Below, in pieces: positions 1 to 14,400 of a DNA stretch of 64,000 nt. The stretch's first letter is position 1; each line of letters begins with the position of its first letter. The notes below the pieces were generated by a model. That model made no database searches and was not told the DNA's origin. It saw nothing but the letters and a program-made list of their open reading frames with translations. The position numbers and the translations under genes are program-made. This DNA is from Plasmodium malariae (lineage: Eukaryota > Apicomplexa > Aconoidasida > Haemosporida > Plasmodiidae): the NCBI RefSeq assembly GCF_900090045.1, contig NC_041784.1, positions 2,086,001-2,150,000 of the forward strand. The letters run 5' to 3'.

Positions 1-3000
1 AATTATGTATTTTTTTGGGAATTGGAGATATTAACGTTGCACAAATCGTTTTTAAAGAATTTGTAAGTGTTAATCATGCTGAAGTACTGTGGGTATATAT
101 GTGTACATACGTATTTGTATATATACATTTACATATAGGCCTGTATATATGTAAAACATATGGGAGCGTGTGTATGTGTACATATGTATACTTACATAAT
201 GTATGGTATCCATTTACATATTTCAATAAATATCCTTCCCTGTATTTCATAAAACGAATCTTAATTATTAAACTTGAAAAAAATTCATTGAATTATTTAT
301 CTACATTATGAGAATTGGCACAAGAATGTTTTTCTGTATAAATAGAGAGCACATAAAAATAAAAATTACTAATAAAACAAATAAGACGTTTATTTTACAA
401 ATGAATTTATCTATTTCATTTAATGAAATAATTATAGCAATTCCATATTATGGATAAGCTTCATAGATATATATATAAATATTTTTTTATGTTGTTGTAC
501 TCATTATATGTGACACAAATGAAGGAATTCGTAGAAATAATGATTTCATAAGGACACTTGTGTTCATTTAATCCGTTTAAAAAAAAAAAAATAAAATAAG
601 AAATTTATAATAGGAATACAATTTTATGTTAATAGCTGAAATAATTTGAGAACATAATTGAGTTCATAATATATACACGTTAATAGGATAGCATTGTTCA
701 TGTTTAGATGCTTATCTATACATATGACGTGCACACATATATATTTTTTTTTGTTATATTATTTGTCCTTGTAACTGTTAGATCATTTATAATGAAAATT
801 CATATAGGCGAAAGCATGCGTACATATTTATATGTATACAAACTTTTGTATATTGTACATTTGTTTACATGTCATTAATGATATTACTGACTTATGTTGG
901 TCCGTTATATATGTGAAAAATTTAGAATAATAGCATACACATAAGAGAGAATGAAGCGGATAAAAAAATTCAGATAAATGACAAGGGAAAATAATAATAA
1001 TGCATGAAAATCATTGAAAGAATTACTTCTCCTATCGATGTTAATAAGGAAAAGGGCTAAAAAAAAGTATATATTATGACTCATCTGAAACGTGAGCTCT
1101 TTATATTAATTATTTCGAAGGGAAATTTGTTTAAGTGTAACCCATTTTATATTACTACAAAACAGTTAATGTACTTTTTATTAACTCTATTAAAGATCTT
1201 TATATAAAAATTAATTCATGAATTAATCTTAATCATGGAGAAAGCAAAAAAAAGAAGATAAAAATTACAAAAATATAAGGCGTAAATGTATGTGCGAAAA
1301 ACAGAACTTTTTTAGTTCGTCATAATGTGATGCAAAATGTTTCATATATGTAGGTAAGTGTACATGTATATAAACTGTATTATATGTTGATTCATATGTT
1401 CATAATTTTCATCGTAGATAAACAAGCATCTAAGGAATTATAAACTTGTATTAATAAATAATACGCTGCAGGTTATTATGTATGCACGTTTGAATGTAAT
1501 GGATGAACTCATTTTAAATATAGAAAAGAATAAAAATAATACTCTAATATATATATTTTTTTGTAAGTATTACAGTAGACATATATATGGAAAATTATTT
1601 GCAATAAGAACGTGTTAAATATGTTTTGAAAACAAATAATTTAATTAAAAAAAATAAATGTACGTAAATGTCTAGAGGAGAATGAAACACATATGCATAA
1701 ACTCTTAATGGTCCTGGTTTTAGCGATTATATTAACATATATATATTTGTATGGGAACACTTCAATAGACATAATTGTAGTAATAGTATTGTAAAATGTT
1801 TTAGTATTTGTTTAATAAAGATGACTGTAAAAATATTGCTTAATGAAATAGTAGAAAAAAAATAATTTCACTGAAAAATGTACAACGCTCATTAATTAAT
1901 TTTTAAACAAAATATTAAAATAAAAAAAGTTGTATGCCTTATTATTATGACAGTAATTACATGATAAATTAAAAGAAACCTAATATATTACAATAAAAGT
2001 TATATTTATATTAAATCATTATTACAGTTGTCATTATATCAACACTGATTTAAAAAGTATTAAAGTATTAATATGGATATATATGAATTAATGAATGCAA
2101 ATATATAAAAAAATATATATTTAATAATGCTACTTGTACATGTCATATGAATTAACATAGGAACTAAAGTATTTCAAAAAAAATAAAAATTGTTTATTAA
2201 ATGTTCTTTAATTTTATCAAATATATATAATTAATTAATTTATATTGCTGTGAATATTTTCAATAGCCATAACCTGCATTAAATAATTTAGGAAAATAGT
2301 GAGCTCCTAAGAATTAGCATCTGTATTAGTTGCATGAATATTTAGAAAATAATTAAAATAATAAAGCTTATAAGTTTATGTAATTTTATCATTATATATT
2401 ATTCATAATATATCGTACTCTTGAGATGAAATGTTGTTTTTGTTTTATATAAGGAGGAATTGTAATTGGGGGAAGAAATAAGAACTTCCAAGTAAAAGAA
2501 TCATTTAAGGATCTCTAACCAAGAATATTTTTACGTATATTTATATATATATAAACACGTGAAAAAATGATATAAAAAAATAACAATCTTATTTTTTTGA
2601 TATACAGAAGTGTAATATTGATTATACTGTCCATTAAAAATTTAAAGATTTTATATATTTTTTTTTAATTAACTATTTTTTAGGAAAATGATTTAATTAC
2701 ACGAATTAGTGTCAATTTATTATTATAGTTAAGGTAATATATTTAATATATTATTTTTTTATAATTATAACTATGCTCTATATTAAATAGAAAGTGTATG
2801 ATATTAATATTTCTACTTTTATTTGTATATTCATAAACTATTTGTTTTAAGTTACGTAAGAGATGTAAATTAATGCATTATATTGTTATTATTTATTTAT
2901 TAATAAAAAAAATACATATGCAGTTTTTTCCTCCATAAAAATATGAAAAAGAAAAATAATGAATTAAAGCTTTTCCTAGAATTTATGGTACGTTATATAT

Positions 3001-3190
3001 AGTTTTTTCGTATTTCCTAGGGATATATATTTTGATGTTATATTCTTTTTTAATTATCATTTCTAAAAATATTTTTTTTAATTCTTTTGCTTTTATATTT
3101 TTTTCTTTTATTAATATTATATTTTCTATGTAATTTACAAATTTATGTATTAAAAAAAATAAAAAGTATAAACTATTTAATTTTTAAATT
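1..3190. other. Intergenic, no gene seen
   Basis: AT-rich sequence with many TACATATGTATAC-like alternations near the left end and homopolymer runs. An open frame at 15-311 has simple-sequence composition (repeated Tyr, Val, Ile and Cys from ATA/TGT repeats) and no family resemblance, so it is not annotated. A slightly less biased patch near 2450-2520 could be an old coding remnant but carries no motif I recognise. Confidence 0.5.
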
Positions 3191-4301
3191 TAATAAATAA
3201 CTTTAATTCCTTATACGTCTAATGCACTATTTTAAAGTATATGAAGTTATGGATTTCCACTTTTAATAATATAATAAAAATGTATAAAAGTGTTAAATTG
3301 GATAGTACATTTTAAAATAAAATATTTTTTTTTGTGTTAACTAATTTCTATAACGTAATTTCCAAATAATTCTCGTATAAATGTTCTACATATCTTTGAG
3401 ATATGAGATATGTTAAATTATAATTATTGCTATAAAAAAATTTGTCTTTATAAATTTTTCATTTTTTTAATACTATGAATACTACTACGATATATATTAT
3501 AATTTATATTTATAAATAATAAAATAGTATCTAAAGATTTAACATGTACTTATAACTAAACTTTTATTAGCAATATGACAAAAAAATTTATAAGTATATC
3601 CCTAATATATGCTTATATATTATTCTCAACACATATATATTTTTTTATTTTAATTATGTTATAAAATTATTATCCTAAAAGAAAAAGGTCCTCTACTTTA
3701 TTATTAATTTGAGAGCTGTTTGTAAATCAAATTTAGAATTGTTATATTATACTGTTAATATATATATAGATAGAGAGGATTTATTAAAATAATTAGTATT
3801 ACCAAGAATTATTTTGATTTTGCTTTTTTGTAAAAAACTTCAATGTAAATGTTTACAAAATTATTTTAAAAATCATCTTTTCTTTTTTATACTTTATATT
3901 TGTATTTGATTTGTACAATATAATAATTTTTTAAAGAATAAGTTATTGTCGAATATATTACACACTTTTGTGATAACCTTACGAAAATATAGTGAATTTT
4001 TTAGCTATTAGATTTATTATAATGTTATCTAGTTTTTGTATAAATTAAATAATTAAATCTTTTTTTTAAGTTGAAGTTTTTTTATTTATTCTTTATGTTT
4101 GGATATATACTTATTTCACTAATGTGTTTTAATAACCTAGCAGAAATTTTGTGTAATATTTTTTTTTGCCTCATACTATATAAAAATATATATATACGTA
4201 CGGGTAAATTTCCTTCGAGTAGGTATATTTAATATAAGATAAATAATAAAAACAATTTTTTTACGATGTACTGTATTGTTAATATATCTTTTGTTAATTA
4301 G

Positions 4302-4880
4302 AATTGTCCACATGGTATATTACAAGAAATGATATATTATTATCTGAACATGAGAAGGTAGTAATTAACATAGAAGTGAAGATATATTGTTTGAAAATGG
4401 ATATGACAATTAAAACAATTAACATGATGATTTTCAATCAGAATATGTTGGAAAGTTTTAGTTTAATGATAATAATAATTCAAGAATTGCAATCAAAAAA
4501 ATTAATTAAGAAATGATTATCTGTTAGATATAATCCATTATCTGTAACATACATATTTATTTTTAAAAAATTATTGCATATGGGTTCTACTGCTGTATAT
4601 ACAGATAAGAAATATTCTGATACTTTCCAAAAAAATAAGTTTAAAAGATTAATTATTTATAAGCATCACTTTATTACTTACTCAATGGGAATACTTTCCT
4701 TTATAATATTTTTATTACTTTATTTATTTCTTATTGCATTGAAAAATTCTTTATGGATGATGGAAGAAATGCTAAGACTATTCTTTATTTCTGAGAGGGG
4801 AATTACAAATGCATTATTATTAATTATATAATTAACTATTTTAGTGTTAATTTATATTCTGGTAAATTTCTTAAAATAAA
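4302..4880 (+). pseudogene. Relic A1: decayed second exon of an unnamed exported-protein-like gene
   Basis: A splice-acceptor-like TTTTGTTAATTAG (ending at 4301) is followed by a broken reading frame. It starts N-C-P-H-G, then shifts frame to read RNDILLSEHE, runs through LIKK and stops, and resumes at 4574 with a hydrophobic stretch (about 4690-4740) and a second hydrophobic segment near the end. The copy at 33407-33988 begins at the same acceptor (TTTTGTTAACTAG) with D-C-E-D-G and SDILLSENE, and has a matching hydrophobic C-terminal half. The shared layout suggests a former two-exon protein with membrane segments near the C-terminus. At least one frameshift and several stops break it. I do not recognise the family. 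The first exon (signal peptide) was not identified. It lies 2582 bp upstream of a fam-l type gene, as the other copy does (2574 bp). Confidence 0.45.
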
Positions 4881-6883
4881 TTAATGAATAGAAAGAAATA
4901 AAATTGACTTGTCATAATTAATATATTGAAATAAGAAATAATGTTCTTGATGTATCCAATGAACTTTTACTTTATACTTAATGAAATTGATCTAAAACAA
5001 AATTAATTGTTGTATATTTATAATTTTTTTTTTGTGCAACCTGGATATTATATAAAGGTATATTGATACAGAAAAGTAAAAAAATATATATTTAATATTT
5101 TTTATAGTTAGTATATTTCTATATTAGATATTTTATTATAATTTGTTGTTTTTAAATAGTTTAGTAACTTGACTTAATATATATATCTAGAATATCTTCC
5201 TTGATTCTTAAAAATATGATATTAACTTTGCTATATATTCCCTATAAATATAAAGGCTTTATATTGAAAATTTATTAGTGTATATGATTCTTGTATATTT
5301 GTATTATAATAAATGTGTGATCGTTTAATATAATATATAAAATCAAAATTATTATAACTTCATTCATATAATGAAATTATTTATATATTTAACAATTTTT
5401 TTTTCTTTCTTGTTGTTTATAAAAGATCATTTGAATAATTTTTTAAAAAGTTTTATTATATATTACTTTTAATTTTAACGTTGTTCTCCATTTAATGAAT
5501 ATAAAATCATTTTGTTTTGTCTTTGTATATGTTGTTTATTTAAACGTAAAAATCAAATTATTTTTTAAAAAAACATTTTTTGGAACAAATGTTTATTATC
5601 TCATTTAATGTAGGAATTTTTAATATATCTTTATATTATTTTTATAGTTAATTTATCAAATTATAAGTAAATGATAATGTGATTCTCTTTTAAATAATTA
5701 ATTATTAATAAAGTATTATCAAGTTTATAATTGCTAAATATTTGCACTAAGTGAAATGCTTAAAGAACATATCATATTTTACTTTTTATCTAATGCAAAA
5801 ATTATAGTACAAAATTTTTTATAAGAATTACTTAAACATCAATTAAAAAATACACGGATAAAAAATTGTATATTAATTTTCATTCTCCAATCAGTTAATT
5901 TAATATATTGTTTAATAAATACACGTCTTATATTAATATATTTAGTATAAGAGTTACCCTATCCTTCATATATTTATTGTTTTTTTAATATCATTATTCT
6001 AAATATATATATCAATATAAAATAAAAAAAATGAAAGTAATTTTATAATTTTACAAACTTTTATTTGGAAATAACAATGTCAATTTTATTAAATTAAGTA
6101 CTATAACCTTCATGAACTATATTATAAATATAAAGGTTCAGTCTTTATTTACCTTTGAAATATATACTTTTTTTAATAAATTAAGAGATATGTTATAAAT
6201 TAGATACTTAATGTATATTTCAGATCATAAGATAATTATTTTATTTAAGTAGTAACTAATGTCAGTAATATTAATTAAATCAAATAAAATATTTTAATAT
6301 TATAGTATACATTATTTTTATTACATTGTTACTATTATTAATACTTTTTGAAGAATAATAAGATTTTTTTAAATATAATTTTTATAATGTTGGAATTTTT
6401 AGTAGAAAGATGTCATTATAATAAGTAATTTATCTCTTAATATGTAGAACATTGTGTTACCTATCTTCTCCATGTTCTATATTCTATATATATTCAATGT
6501 TTTGAACTATTAAAAAGTCATATATATTTTTATTTTATTTTGAAAAGTATAAATAAAAGAAAATATTTATTTATTATTCTAAATTAAATATATAATTCAT
6601 ATATTTTTAATATCTATTAATAAATTTAGTTTATAGTATTTTAACTAAAGTTATTTTGTTATAAATAACATTAAAATAAAAATTTTGTAGTTTACATTTG
6701 AAGTTATTTTTAAAAGCATCATTATAAAAAAAAATAAAGATATATAATTTTATTATTATTTTACAGAAAAATAAAAAATAATACGAAATAATATAAATAA
6801 TAATAGTTCCCTTTATCACTATATGAATATTATATTATTGTTATATTTTTTCTTAGTATATTACATTTTAAAACTTTTATACG
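4881..6883. other. Intergenic, 5' flank of the first fam-l type gene
   Basis: AT-rich non-coding sequence with patchy similarity to 34001-35980 (for example the ACTATAACCTTCA blocks near 6100 and 35190), as expected if both belong to duplicated copies. Short open frames here are Ile/Tyr/Lys-rich simple sequence. Confidence 0.5.
6471..6490 (+). promoter_or_regulatory. Shared 5' element of fam-type genes
   Basis: TTCTATATTCTATATA-like block about 403 bp upstream of the start codon. Comparable blocks lie 408-427 bp upstream of the other fam-type starts. Function is inferred from position only. Confidence 0.3.
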
Positions 6884-7905
6884 ATGAAGCAAAAAATTAA
6901 TATTTTATTATTTATTAAATTTACTACGTTTATCCTTTTATGTTGTATATGTCATTTTTACATTCATGTGGTATATTATTATTATTTAGTGATATTTTTG
7001 TTATTCGTACTTTTCGTGCTGTATTTTTATTAATTCTATTTTTTCACCACTGAACAATTTATTATAATATATAACTATATGGGAATTTTATTGTTTTTTA
7101 GAGTACTCTTAAGCTATTGTTAGAGGAAAATTGCAATAATTGTAAAAAATTTCCTGCAAGAAATTATCGTTTACTGTCAAAATACAAGAAGAATTGTGAT
7201 TCAAATGCTTTATGTTTAAAAGAGGAATTGCCAACTAAAGGATTTTCCCCCCCAAATGATATATCTACTAATAAGAAGGATAAATTAGAAAAAAACAAAA
7301 AAAAAAATGGATGTTCATCAATGATTGTAGGAGATTATAAACCAGATGTGAAAAACAAAACTTGTATATTTGAAACGAAAGAATATTCCAATTTAGAAAA
7401 AAAAATATTCAAGGAACTTGATTATACGAATTTTCTTAAAAATAACAGGACTATTAGCAATAAGGTTTACAGAAAATTAATATGTAAAAAATATGGATTA
7501 CGCATTATTTTACCTGTATTATTCTTTTTGTTTTTATTAATAATATTTATATTAGAAGTAGCACTGGGATATGTAGGAAAAACTAGTTTATTGTATGTAT
7601 TAGGTTTAAACAAGGTTAATTTAACATCCTTGTCCAGCCAAGAACCATGGAAATACATTATAGAAGCGTTGAAAAAGACAGATTTCCTTAAGCACGCTAT
7701 AGAAACTGGAGTTTCCCCCCAGAGAGTATGTGAACTTTGTATTAGTGCAACAGAAGTTAGTGATATCTGTATTTTAGGACAATTTTTTCGCATTTTAATA
7801 TATTTTGTACCTTTCATTATAATGAGCATAACCATAATATCACGAATTATTTATTACCATAAAAAAGTTAAAAAATATGAAAAAATTAAATTAAGGAAAA
7901 GATAA
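6884..7905 (+). CDS. fam-l type exported protein, copy 1 (two exons)
   Basis: Exons 6884-6970 and 7102-7905, about 296 residues. Exon 1 encodes a 29-residue signal-like segment (hydrophobic core ILLFIKFTTFILL, then CICHFYIHV); donor GTATAT at 6971, acceptor TTTTTTAG ending at 7101, both phase 0. Exon 2 opens with the family-like STLKLLLEENC and has RNYRLLSKYK (about residues 49-58), a PEXEL-like export motif in this family. The block CIFETKEYSNLEKKIFKELDY follows (split for quoting: CIFETK, KKIFKELDY), then a membrane segment at about 162-184, a variable loop, a second membrane segment at about 257-280, and the basic ending YYHKKVKKYEKIK. This is the fam-l/fam-m (DUF3671-like) layout of P. 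malariae. I assign fam-l from memory of the KKIFKELDY type; the l/m label could be swapped. Known members are predicted exported proteins of unknown function. Intact as modelled. Two runs of 6-7 cytosines (in FSPPND and VSPQ) are unusual for this base composition. Confidence 0.85.
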
Positions 7906-8080
7906 AACACATACTAAAGAATATTTTTTTTTCTGTAAAAATATCTAGAATATGAACTAATTAATGAAATATATATAAACATATACTTAATAAACATATG
8001 AAAAATTCCTTAAAATTTTACAAAAATTTATAAGTATACATTGCTTTTTTTATGAACAATAATAAATGTATATGCTCTTA

Positions 8081-8130
8081 GTTTGTTTGTGAATAAGAAT
8101 ATTCTAATATTTTTCTATTTGTGTATCAAA
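8081..8130 (+). promoter_or_regulatory. Shared 3' flank element of fam-type genes
   Basis: A block resembling GAATGTTTTAATATTTTT lies about 200 bp after the stop codon. Similar blocks follow the other fam-type genes at 145-200 bp. It may mark the 3' UTR or polyadenylation region; that is inference. Confidence 0.3.
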
Positions 8131-10157
8131 ATATGATTTCATATTAATTGTATATTATAACTTAAAGCATATAATTTTGCATTTTAATGATTTCTTATGA
8201 TCATAAAATATTTTTACGTTATAATTAATTAACAATATAACATTATGTATAATTTTATTAGTAATATTTGCTAATTTATATTTAACTATAAAGAATACAG
8301 ACTTTTATTTTTATATTTCTTTGTGCTCTAAAATAATAATATGTTCGAGAAATTAAAAAAATATAGATTTACTATAAATTACGTATAAATGTGTTCTTAT
8401 TTGTGTTTCATAAAAGGAAGTTAACATATTATATTATACTGATATATATATATATTATATTTACTAACAAATAAGCATAACTTATTTTTTTTAAATATGC
8501 TTATTGATATACATGTTATAGAAGAATATTATTTAAAAGTCTTTTTAACAATGATTTAGTATTTTTTGTAAGATCTAAATATAAAATTAAGAATATATAA
8601 GAAAATAAAATATTTATTAAATACTGTTTATTTATATTTGTTTAATTACTTAGTTTTTCTACTTAATCACAATTATATAGAGATAAAAAATTCTTTTGCT
8701 GAATTATTGTTCGAACATAGGATGTTAATTCAATTTTTTAAAATTAATTATATATATATTATAAAGAAAATTTATAAATAAATAAATATATATATTTTTT
8801 TATATCTTTAAATAATTAAATTATTGAACTATATATAATCATATTTTAATAGATAATATATTGAAATATTATTAGGTAGTTACTTTTTATTTTTTCATAA
8901 TAATAGACCTATATATAAGAATTACGATGTTAGTTCAGTATAATGGAAATAAATGTATTGTTTTCTGTAAAGATATAATTATATATGAATAAATTATATT
9001 TATATACGCTACTATTTATTCTTAACTATAAATATATTAAGGGATAATATTGATTTATATATATATAAGAACATACATAGATTATGTTGGTAATGTCTAA
9101 TTCATTTTATTTTCAAAGTTAATTTTTTATGTAAAATTTAATTAAAAAAAAGCATAGTTTTTTAGTACTTAATTCATAAGTATAAAACATAGTTTTTTTG
9201 ATAGATATTGTTTACTAAATTATATTTGTTTCACTTTTTTATTTTTTCTTTAAATTTTTAATTAAATAAGTATTATCTACAATGTTTTCTATGCACCTGT
9301 TTTGTAAATAATTTAAATCTATAAAATTTGATTTTGTAAAAATTGAATTAATAACTATACTAAAATATTAGCAGATGTTTTAGTTGTAACAATAAGATAT
9401 TAAGAATTACTCTTTATTCAATTAAAGAAAACATAAACAATTTTGTTTTTTAACGAACGCTTAAAACCTGCAGAACATGAGACTAGAATATGTAAACATC
9501 TGGGAATTGAAATATCGGAAATATTGATTATACTATTTTAACAAAAGAATGAATTATTTTTATTATCTTTTTTTTTTTGTTTTTTTAATATTATGTGTTT
9601 ATATAATTTATTAAAATGTTTATTTAATGTATGGAATATGTTATATGTAAAGATAGACGAAGTAATTATACCTTGACAATATGTTTTTTTTTTTTCTTTT
9701 TATGGAACTATATTAATATTTTTTCTAAATCTATATATCAAAAAAATATAATAAAAAAAAATTATGTTTATGTGTAAAAAGATTTTTCATATAGAAATAA
9801 TGGTATAAACTGAATTTAATTAAAAATTATTGTACAAAAGTATAATATGTGTTTCTATTTTCCTTTAAAATATATATTATTTGATATATCGTGTAATAGC
9901 AAATATTTTCAATTTTTTTATTATATGCTATATTATAAAAAATTTTATGTGCATCTGAATTATATAAATTATGTGCTATGTTTAACATGATTCAAAATAT
10001 TAATTCATTAATATATTATTACTATTATTATAATAATTATTATTTATAAGTATAAAAAATAGGTCCTACCATATATTGTTTATAACTTTAGAATTTTTAG
10101 TAAGAAATATCCTTATGATTTGTACTTATTGTATAAATATATTGAACTGTATATTAT

Positions 10158-10178
10158 CTATATTCTCTATGATCTATA
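10158..10178 (+). promoter_or_regulatory. Shared 5' element of fam-type genes
   Basis: CTATATTCTCTATGATCTAT block about 427 bp upstream of the fam-m type start at 10588; see the corresponding element at 6471. Confidence 0.3.
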
Positions 10179-10587
10179 TTACATTCATACTGATTATTTC
10201 ATGATATTGTAAAAAATAATATATATTTTTTTTAGTATTATATTTTGAAATGAATTAATAAAAAAATATTATTAAATTAGTATATTACAATAAAATAAAT
10301 ATATATTTAAAAATTTATTAATAAATTCAAATTGTTTTACATTTATGTAAGTTATTTTCATTTTCAAATAACATAATGATAAAATTCATATAATATACAT
10401 TTAAAGCCATTTCACTTTTTATATATTTTAAAATCAATTATAGTTATATAAATTTTATTGTTGATTTATAAAGAAATAATATAAATAAATTTTTAAATAA
10501 ATGTAGCGCCATTTTTCATTGGAACTATATTATATTTAGTCAATTGTTTTTTTTTTTAAATAAATTAAAATATTAAATATTTACTTA

Positions 10588-11475
10588 ATGGATAAAAATA
10601 TGAGGACAAAAATATTTATTAAAATGTTTGCGTTTATGATTCTTACATGGATATGAAATCTTAACAATTTTATGGTATAATAACATCAAATATGTATATT
10701 TTTTATTATTTATATTTTTCTCATTTTATTTTCGTCAACATAGTATCTTATTATTAGTTAATTTGTTCATATTAAAAATTAATATTTATGTTTTTAGAAT
10801 ATGCTTATTAAATCCACGGAAAGAAAATATAAATATGGTATAATATTAGATAAAAGAAATTATAGAATAATAGCAAAAACTAAACAGGATATATATCCAA
10901 ATGTTTTATGCTTAAAAGAAAAGTTTCCAAATAATGAAAACATTAAATATAAAAATATATCTAATAATGCAAAAGGAGTTAATAGAAGAAACAAGCAATC
11001 AAATAGAAGTTTATTAAATGAGGCACAATACTATACAGAAGTAATAGATTATAATAATGGAATGTTTGATGGAAAACATTTCCATTTTGAAAAAAAATGG
11101 ATTAAGAAAAAAGATTATATTGATTTTCTTGAAAAAAAAAGGAGAATTTGTAATATAGCTTTAAAAAAAATAAAATTTAAAAATTACGGATATATAGTTG
11201 CTATGTTTGTTATTTTTTTTTTCTTTGGAATAGGATTACCAGTATTATCTAACTTGGAGTCTTTGGATACAGCATGGAATGGGCTGGACAAAAAAAATGT
11301 ATTGAAAATTTTATATGAAGCCGTAAAAGGGTGGGATCAAACAGCAAAGTCCACTATTTATTTAACAATATTTAGTGTACTAATGCTTACATTAATTATT
11401 GTGCTTGTAAAAGGAATTTGTAAAATCTTAAGAAATAATGAAAAATATAATAAAATTAAGTTGATAACTGAGTAA
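10588..11475 (+). pseudogene. fam-m type exported protein with a stop in the signal exon
   Basis: Exon 1 10588-10674 and exon 2 10798-11475 (225 residues), phase 0, donor GTATAA, acceptor TTTTTAG. Exon 1 reads MDKNMRTKIFIKMFAFMILT-WI and then TGA (10654-10656), where the intact paralogue at 40559 has the TGC codon of SWICNF. The frame after the TGA (NLNNFM then the donor) is otherwise intact. Exon 2 is fully open: a weak YRIIAKTKQD export-like motif, the hallmark NNGMFDGKHFHFEKKWIKKK, a membrane segment with GIGLPVL, a second membrane segment, and KILRNNEKYNKIKL at the end. Translation from the first ATG would stop at codon 23. No in-frame ATG in exon 2 would restore a signal peptide (the first codes NMLIKSTE). 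Hence a recent nonsense pseudogene, unless the base is a sequencing error. fam-m is my preferred label; fam-l is possible. Confidence 0.75.
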
Positions 11476-14400
11476 AATAAATAATAATATATATATATAT
11501 ATTTTTCTCTAATTAAGTCTTTAATATTAAGTAATATCCATAATATTTTTAGTGATATGATGAATATGTATTAATATAATTTCTAAAATATTATAAATTC
11601 TTATGTATATAATTAGTCATTTTGATACACAAAAATATAATATATGTTAATCGTTTTTATGTAATATTTGAACGTTTAAAATATGCCTAATTTCTATATT
11701 AATGAATAATTTAAGCTTAATTAAAAACAGGTATTATAACAATTATATTTTTGCATATAAATAGATTTCTATGAATAACATGCGTCTGTGCTTTGAAGTG
11801 GATAAATAATAGAGTTATTCATATAATTTTATGGAACTCAGTTAAATTATATTTTAACTAATAATTAGTGTCTCCTATTATGTACGCTGTTTTGTTATAA
11901 AATTACTATTTGTTATGGTAATTGAAGGAAAAAATATTGATTGTTTGGTATTAACAATACACATTTCTTGTTTAGTATTTAATAAAACTATGTGAGCACA
12001 TCATGCTTAACTGTCATATATATAAATATATATTTTTACATTAAAAAACCATTAATATTTACTTTATATAATATTTTTTATGAGATATATGTAAATGAAT
12101 ATATTTATTGAAAAAATATTCTTAAAAATCCTTTGGTTTTGTTCTTATTGAATAATTCTCAAAATATAAATATATAATAAATTAATATAGCTTTTGATTA
12201 TGGAAAATTTATAATTTTTTAATAATTTGTGTATTATGAAAATTCATAATTAATTGAAGGGCAAAAGCGAATTATTATATTAATATTGTTCCTAATTATA
12301 TTCTTGATACTATTCTTTATAAATTATTTAATATATATTATATTGTAAATACATTATATGATGTTTTTATTTTCTATATCATTGAAAGTTGAAATTTGTT
12401 AATAATATTTAATCAAATGTTAATAGGTAATATTTATATTTATTTAGAATGTAATGTTTAACATTATAATCTATATTGCGATACAAAATACATATGAGTT
12501 TGGTACTGAAAATATATATAAACGTAGTTCTGTTTATTTTTATCTAGTTTTTCTAATGTAATATAATCATTTTATTCCTTTACTGCAATATTGGTGTGTG
12601 TTTATTGCATTAATGGTTTAAAATAATAATATATCTTATTTTTATAAGTAATCAGAGAAAGTAGAATAAGACACATAATTAAAATTCTAAAATAAACAAC
12701 GGTATAACAAAATGTTTTATGAATCATTTTTTTAAATATGCACTTGTGAAATATATTTTATTATATGTTTACATTAAAAACATTATGGTTTAAAACTCAT
12801 AAAATATTTAACCTCTTATATTTTGTTTATATATTATATTATTTTGTATATTACTTCTATGGATGAATATTTATAGAGGAAGATATATATCCAATCAATA
12901 GAAATGATAACTATATAATAGATATATATAAAATTCATAGGCAAATATATTTTTCTATTAATATAAAAATTATTAATTTATATTGGCTTAGATATTTCAA
13001 AAATTACATTTGATTTCCTTATAACTTCTTTGCTATTACATTCATATTTTAAGAATAATTACGTTATATATACTAAATTTTGGATATATACAATGTAACA
13101 CAATTATTGAATTAATAATAATTAAATACTTATTTTATGGATAATATATCTTATACGTTTTTTTTTATGTAATTTAGTTAATTTTTTTTTTCTGATGTGC
13201 TTTTGTATAGTATTATTATATTACCCTATTATTATAGTGGAAATTAAATGCATATTTTAGTGTCTACTTTATAACTATGGTATTTAGTTATAAATATTCA
13301 GATTTTATTTAAGAGTTATTATAAATTTAATTATTTAAAAATTAGTTTCAATTATACTAACTTGTGTTAATATATTGAGCATTTATGATTAATATTTAAG
13401 GAAAAATAAGATTGAATAACACATGTTTCAGGGTTGCATTTCATTGGATCTTTTCCGTACGTTATTGTAATGTAAAATCTGAATAATAAGAACAGAGTCC
13501 TAAGCACGTACTCTAAATAATGAAACCATGAAACGTAATAACTGTAGTAATTATATAGAAGAAGATTTTATAAATGTTTTAATATTAATTCTTAGATATA
13601 ACATTCGTTTTATTTATTTCTATGTTCTTTCTAATTTAAAGCTTCTTATTCGTTTGTCTATAAATTACATTGTTTTTTTTTTTTTCTTTTCTTAACAAAG
13701 GAATACTTCTATTAATTAAATAAAAGAGTTTATCCATTATTAATTCTTTTTGTACCCTTGAAATATTGAAGTAGATATTATTTTTGTAAATTATCTACTA
13801 TTTTTTCGATTGTTTTGCTTTTCTGTGAAAATGTTTTACGTTAGCAGTTATTTTTTCAATATGAATATATAAAAGTTATCATTGTAGGCCATTCGCATAG
13901 AACACTATCTATCGCACCTATTATATTCTTAATATTTGACATGTATATAAGTAAATTCAAGATATATATGTTTTGTCTACGAAAATATTTCAATATATGT
14001 TAAATTATATAATTTTTAATTTTTCGTTAATATGGAATATTGAGTTACAGTATATGTTGATAATGCCAAAATAAAGGGAAAATTAATGCCTTTTATTTTT
14101 TGTTATTAAAAATTAAACAAAAAAAAAAAGGATATATATTGGTATGTAAAGAGGTGATTGAGTGAAAAAAATTTTTAAAGTAATATTTAGAAGAAACAAA
14201 AAGAAGGAGAAATAATAAAATTTTAGATAATAAATAGAGTACAATTGTAGAATGAATAAAAAAAAGAAGAAATTTATTTGAAAAACATCTTCCAAAAAAA
14301 TATAAAATAAATATAAAAAAGAATTAGAAAATATTTAAAAATTTAAATCCATTATATTAACGATTACGCATATAGAGTGTTATCCGTTCATTTTATATCA

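Larger units (their letters stand above)
7906..10587. other. Intergenic between fam-l and fam-m type genes
   Basis: No credible coding sequence. The first 200 bp are similar to the sequence after the stop at 37033. The rest is A/T simple sequence. The 5' element of the next gene is at 10158-10178. Confidence 0.5.

Noticed and set aside
15..311. 98-codon open frame at the left end
   Set aside because: Composition follows ATA/TGT/TAC repeats, with no domain, splice signal or relative.
7467..7835. Minus-strand frame inside the fam-l type gene
   Set aside because: Shadow of the + strand gene, whose motifs and splice sites are clear.
10654..10656. Selenocysteine reading of the TGA in the fam-m type signal exon
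   Set aside because: The paralogue has Cys here, but I saw no candidate selenocysteine insertion element after the gene and the family is not known for it; a nonsense mutation is simpler.
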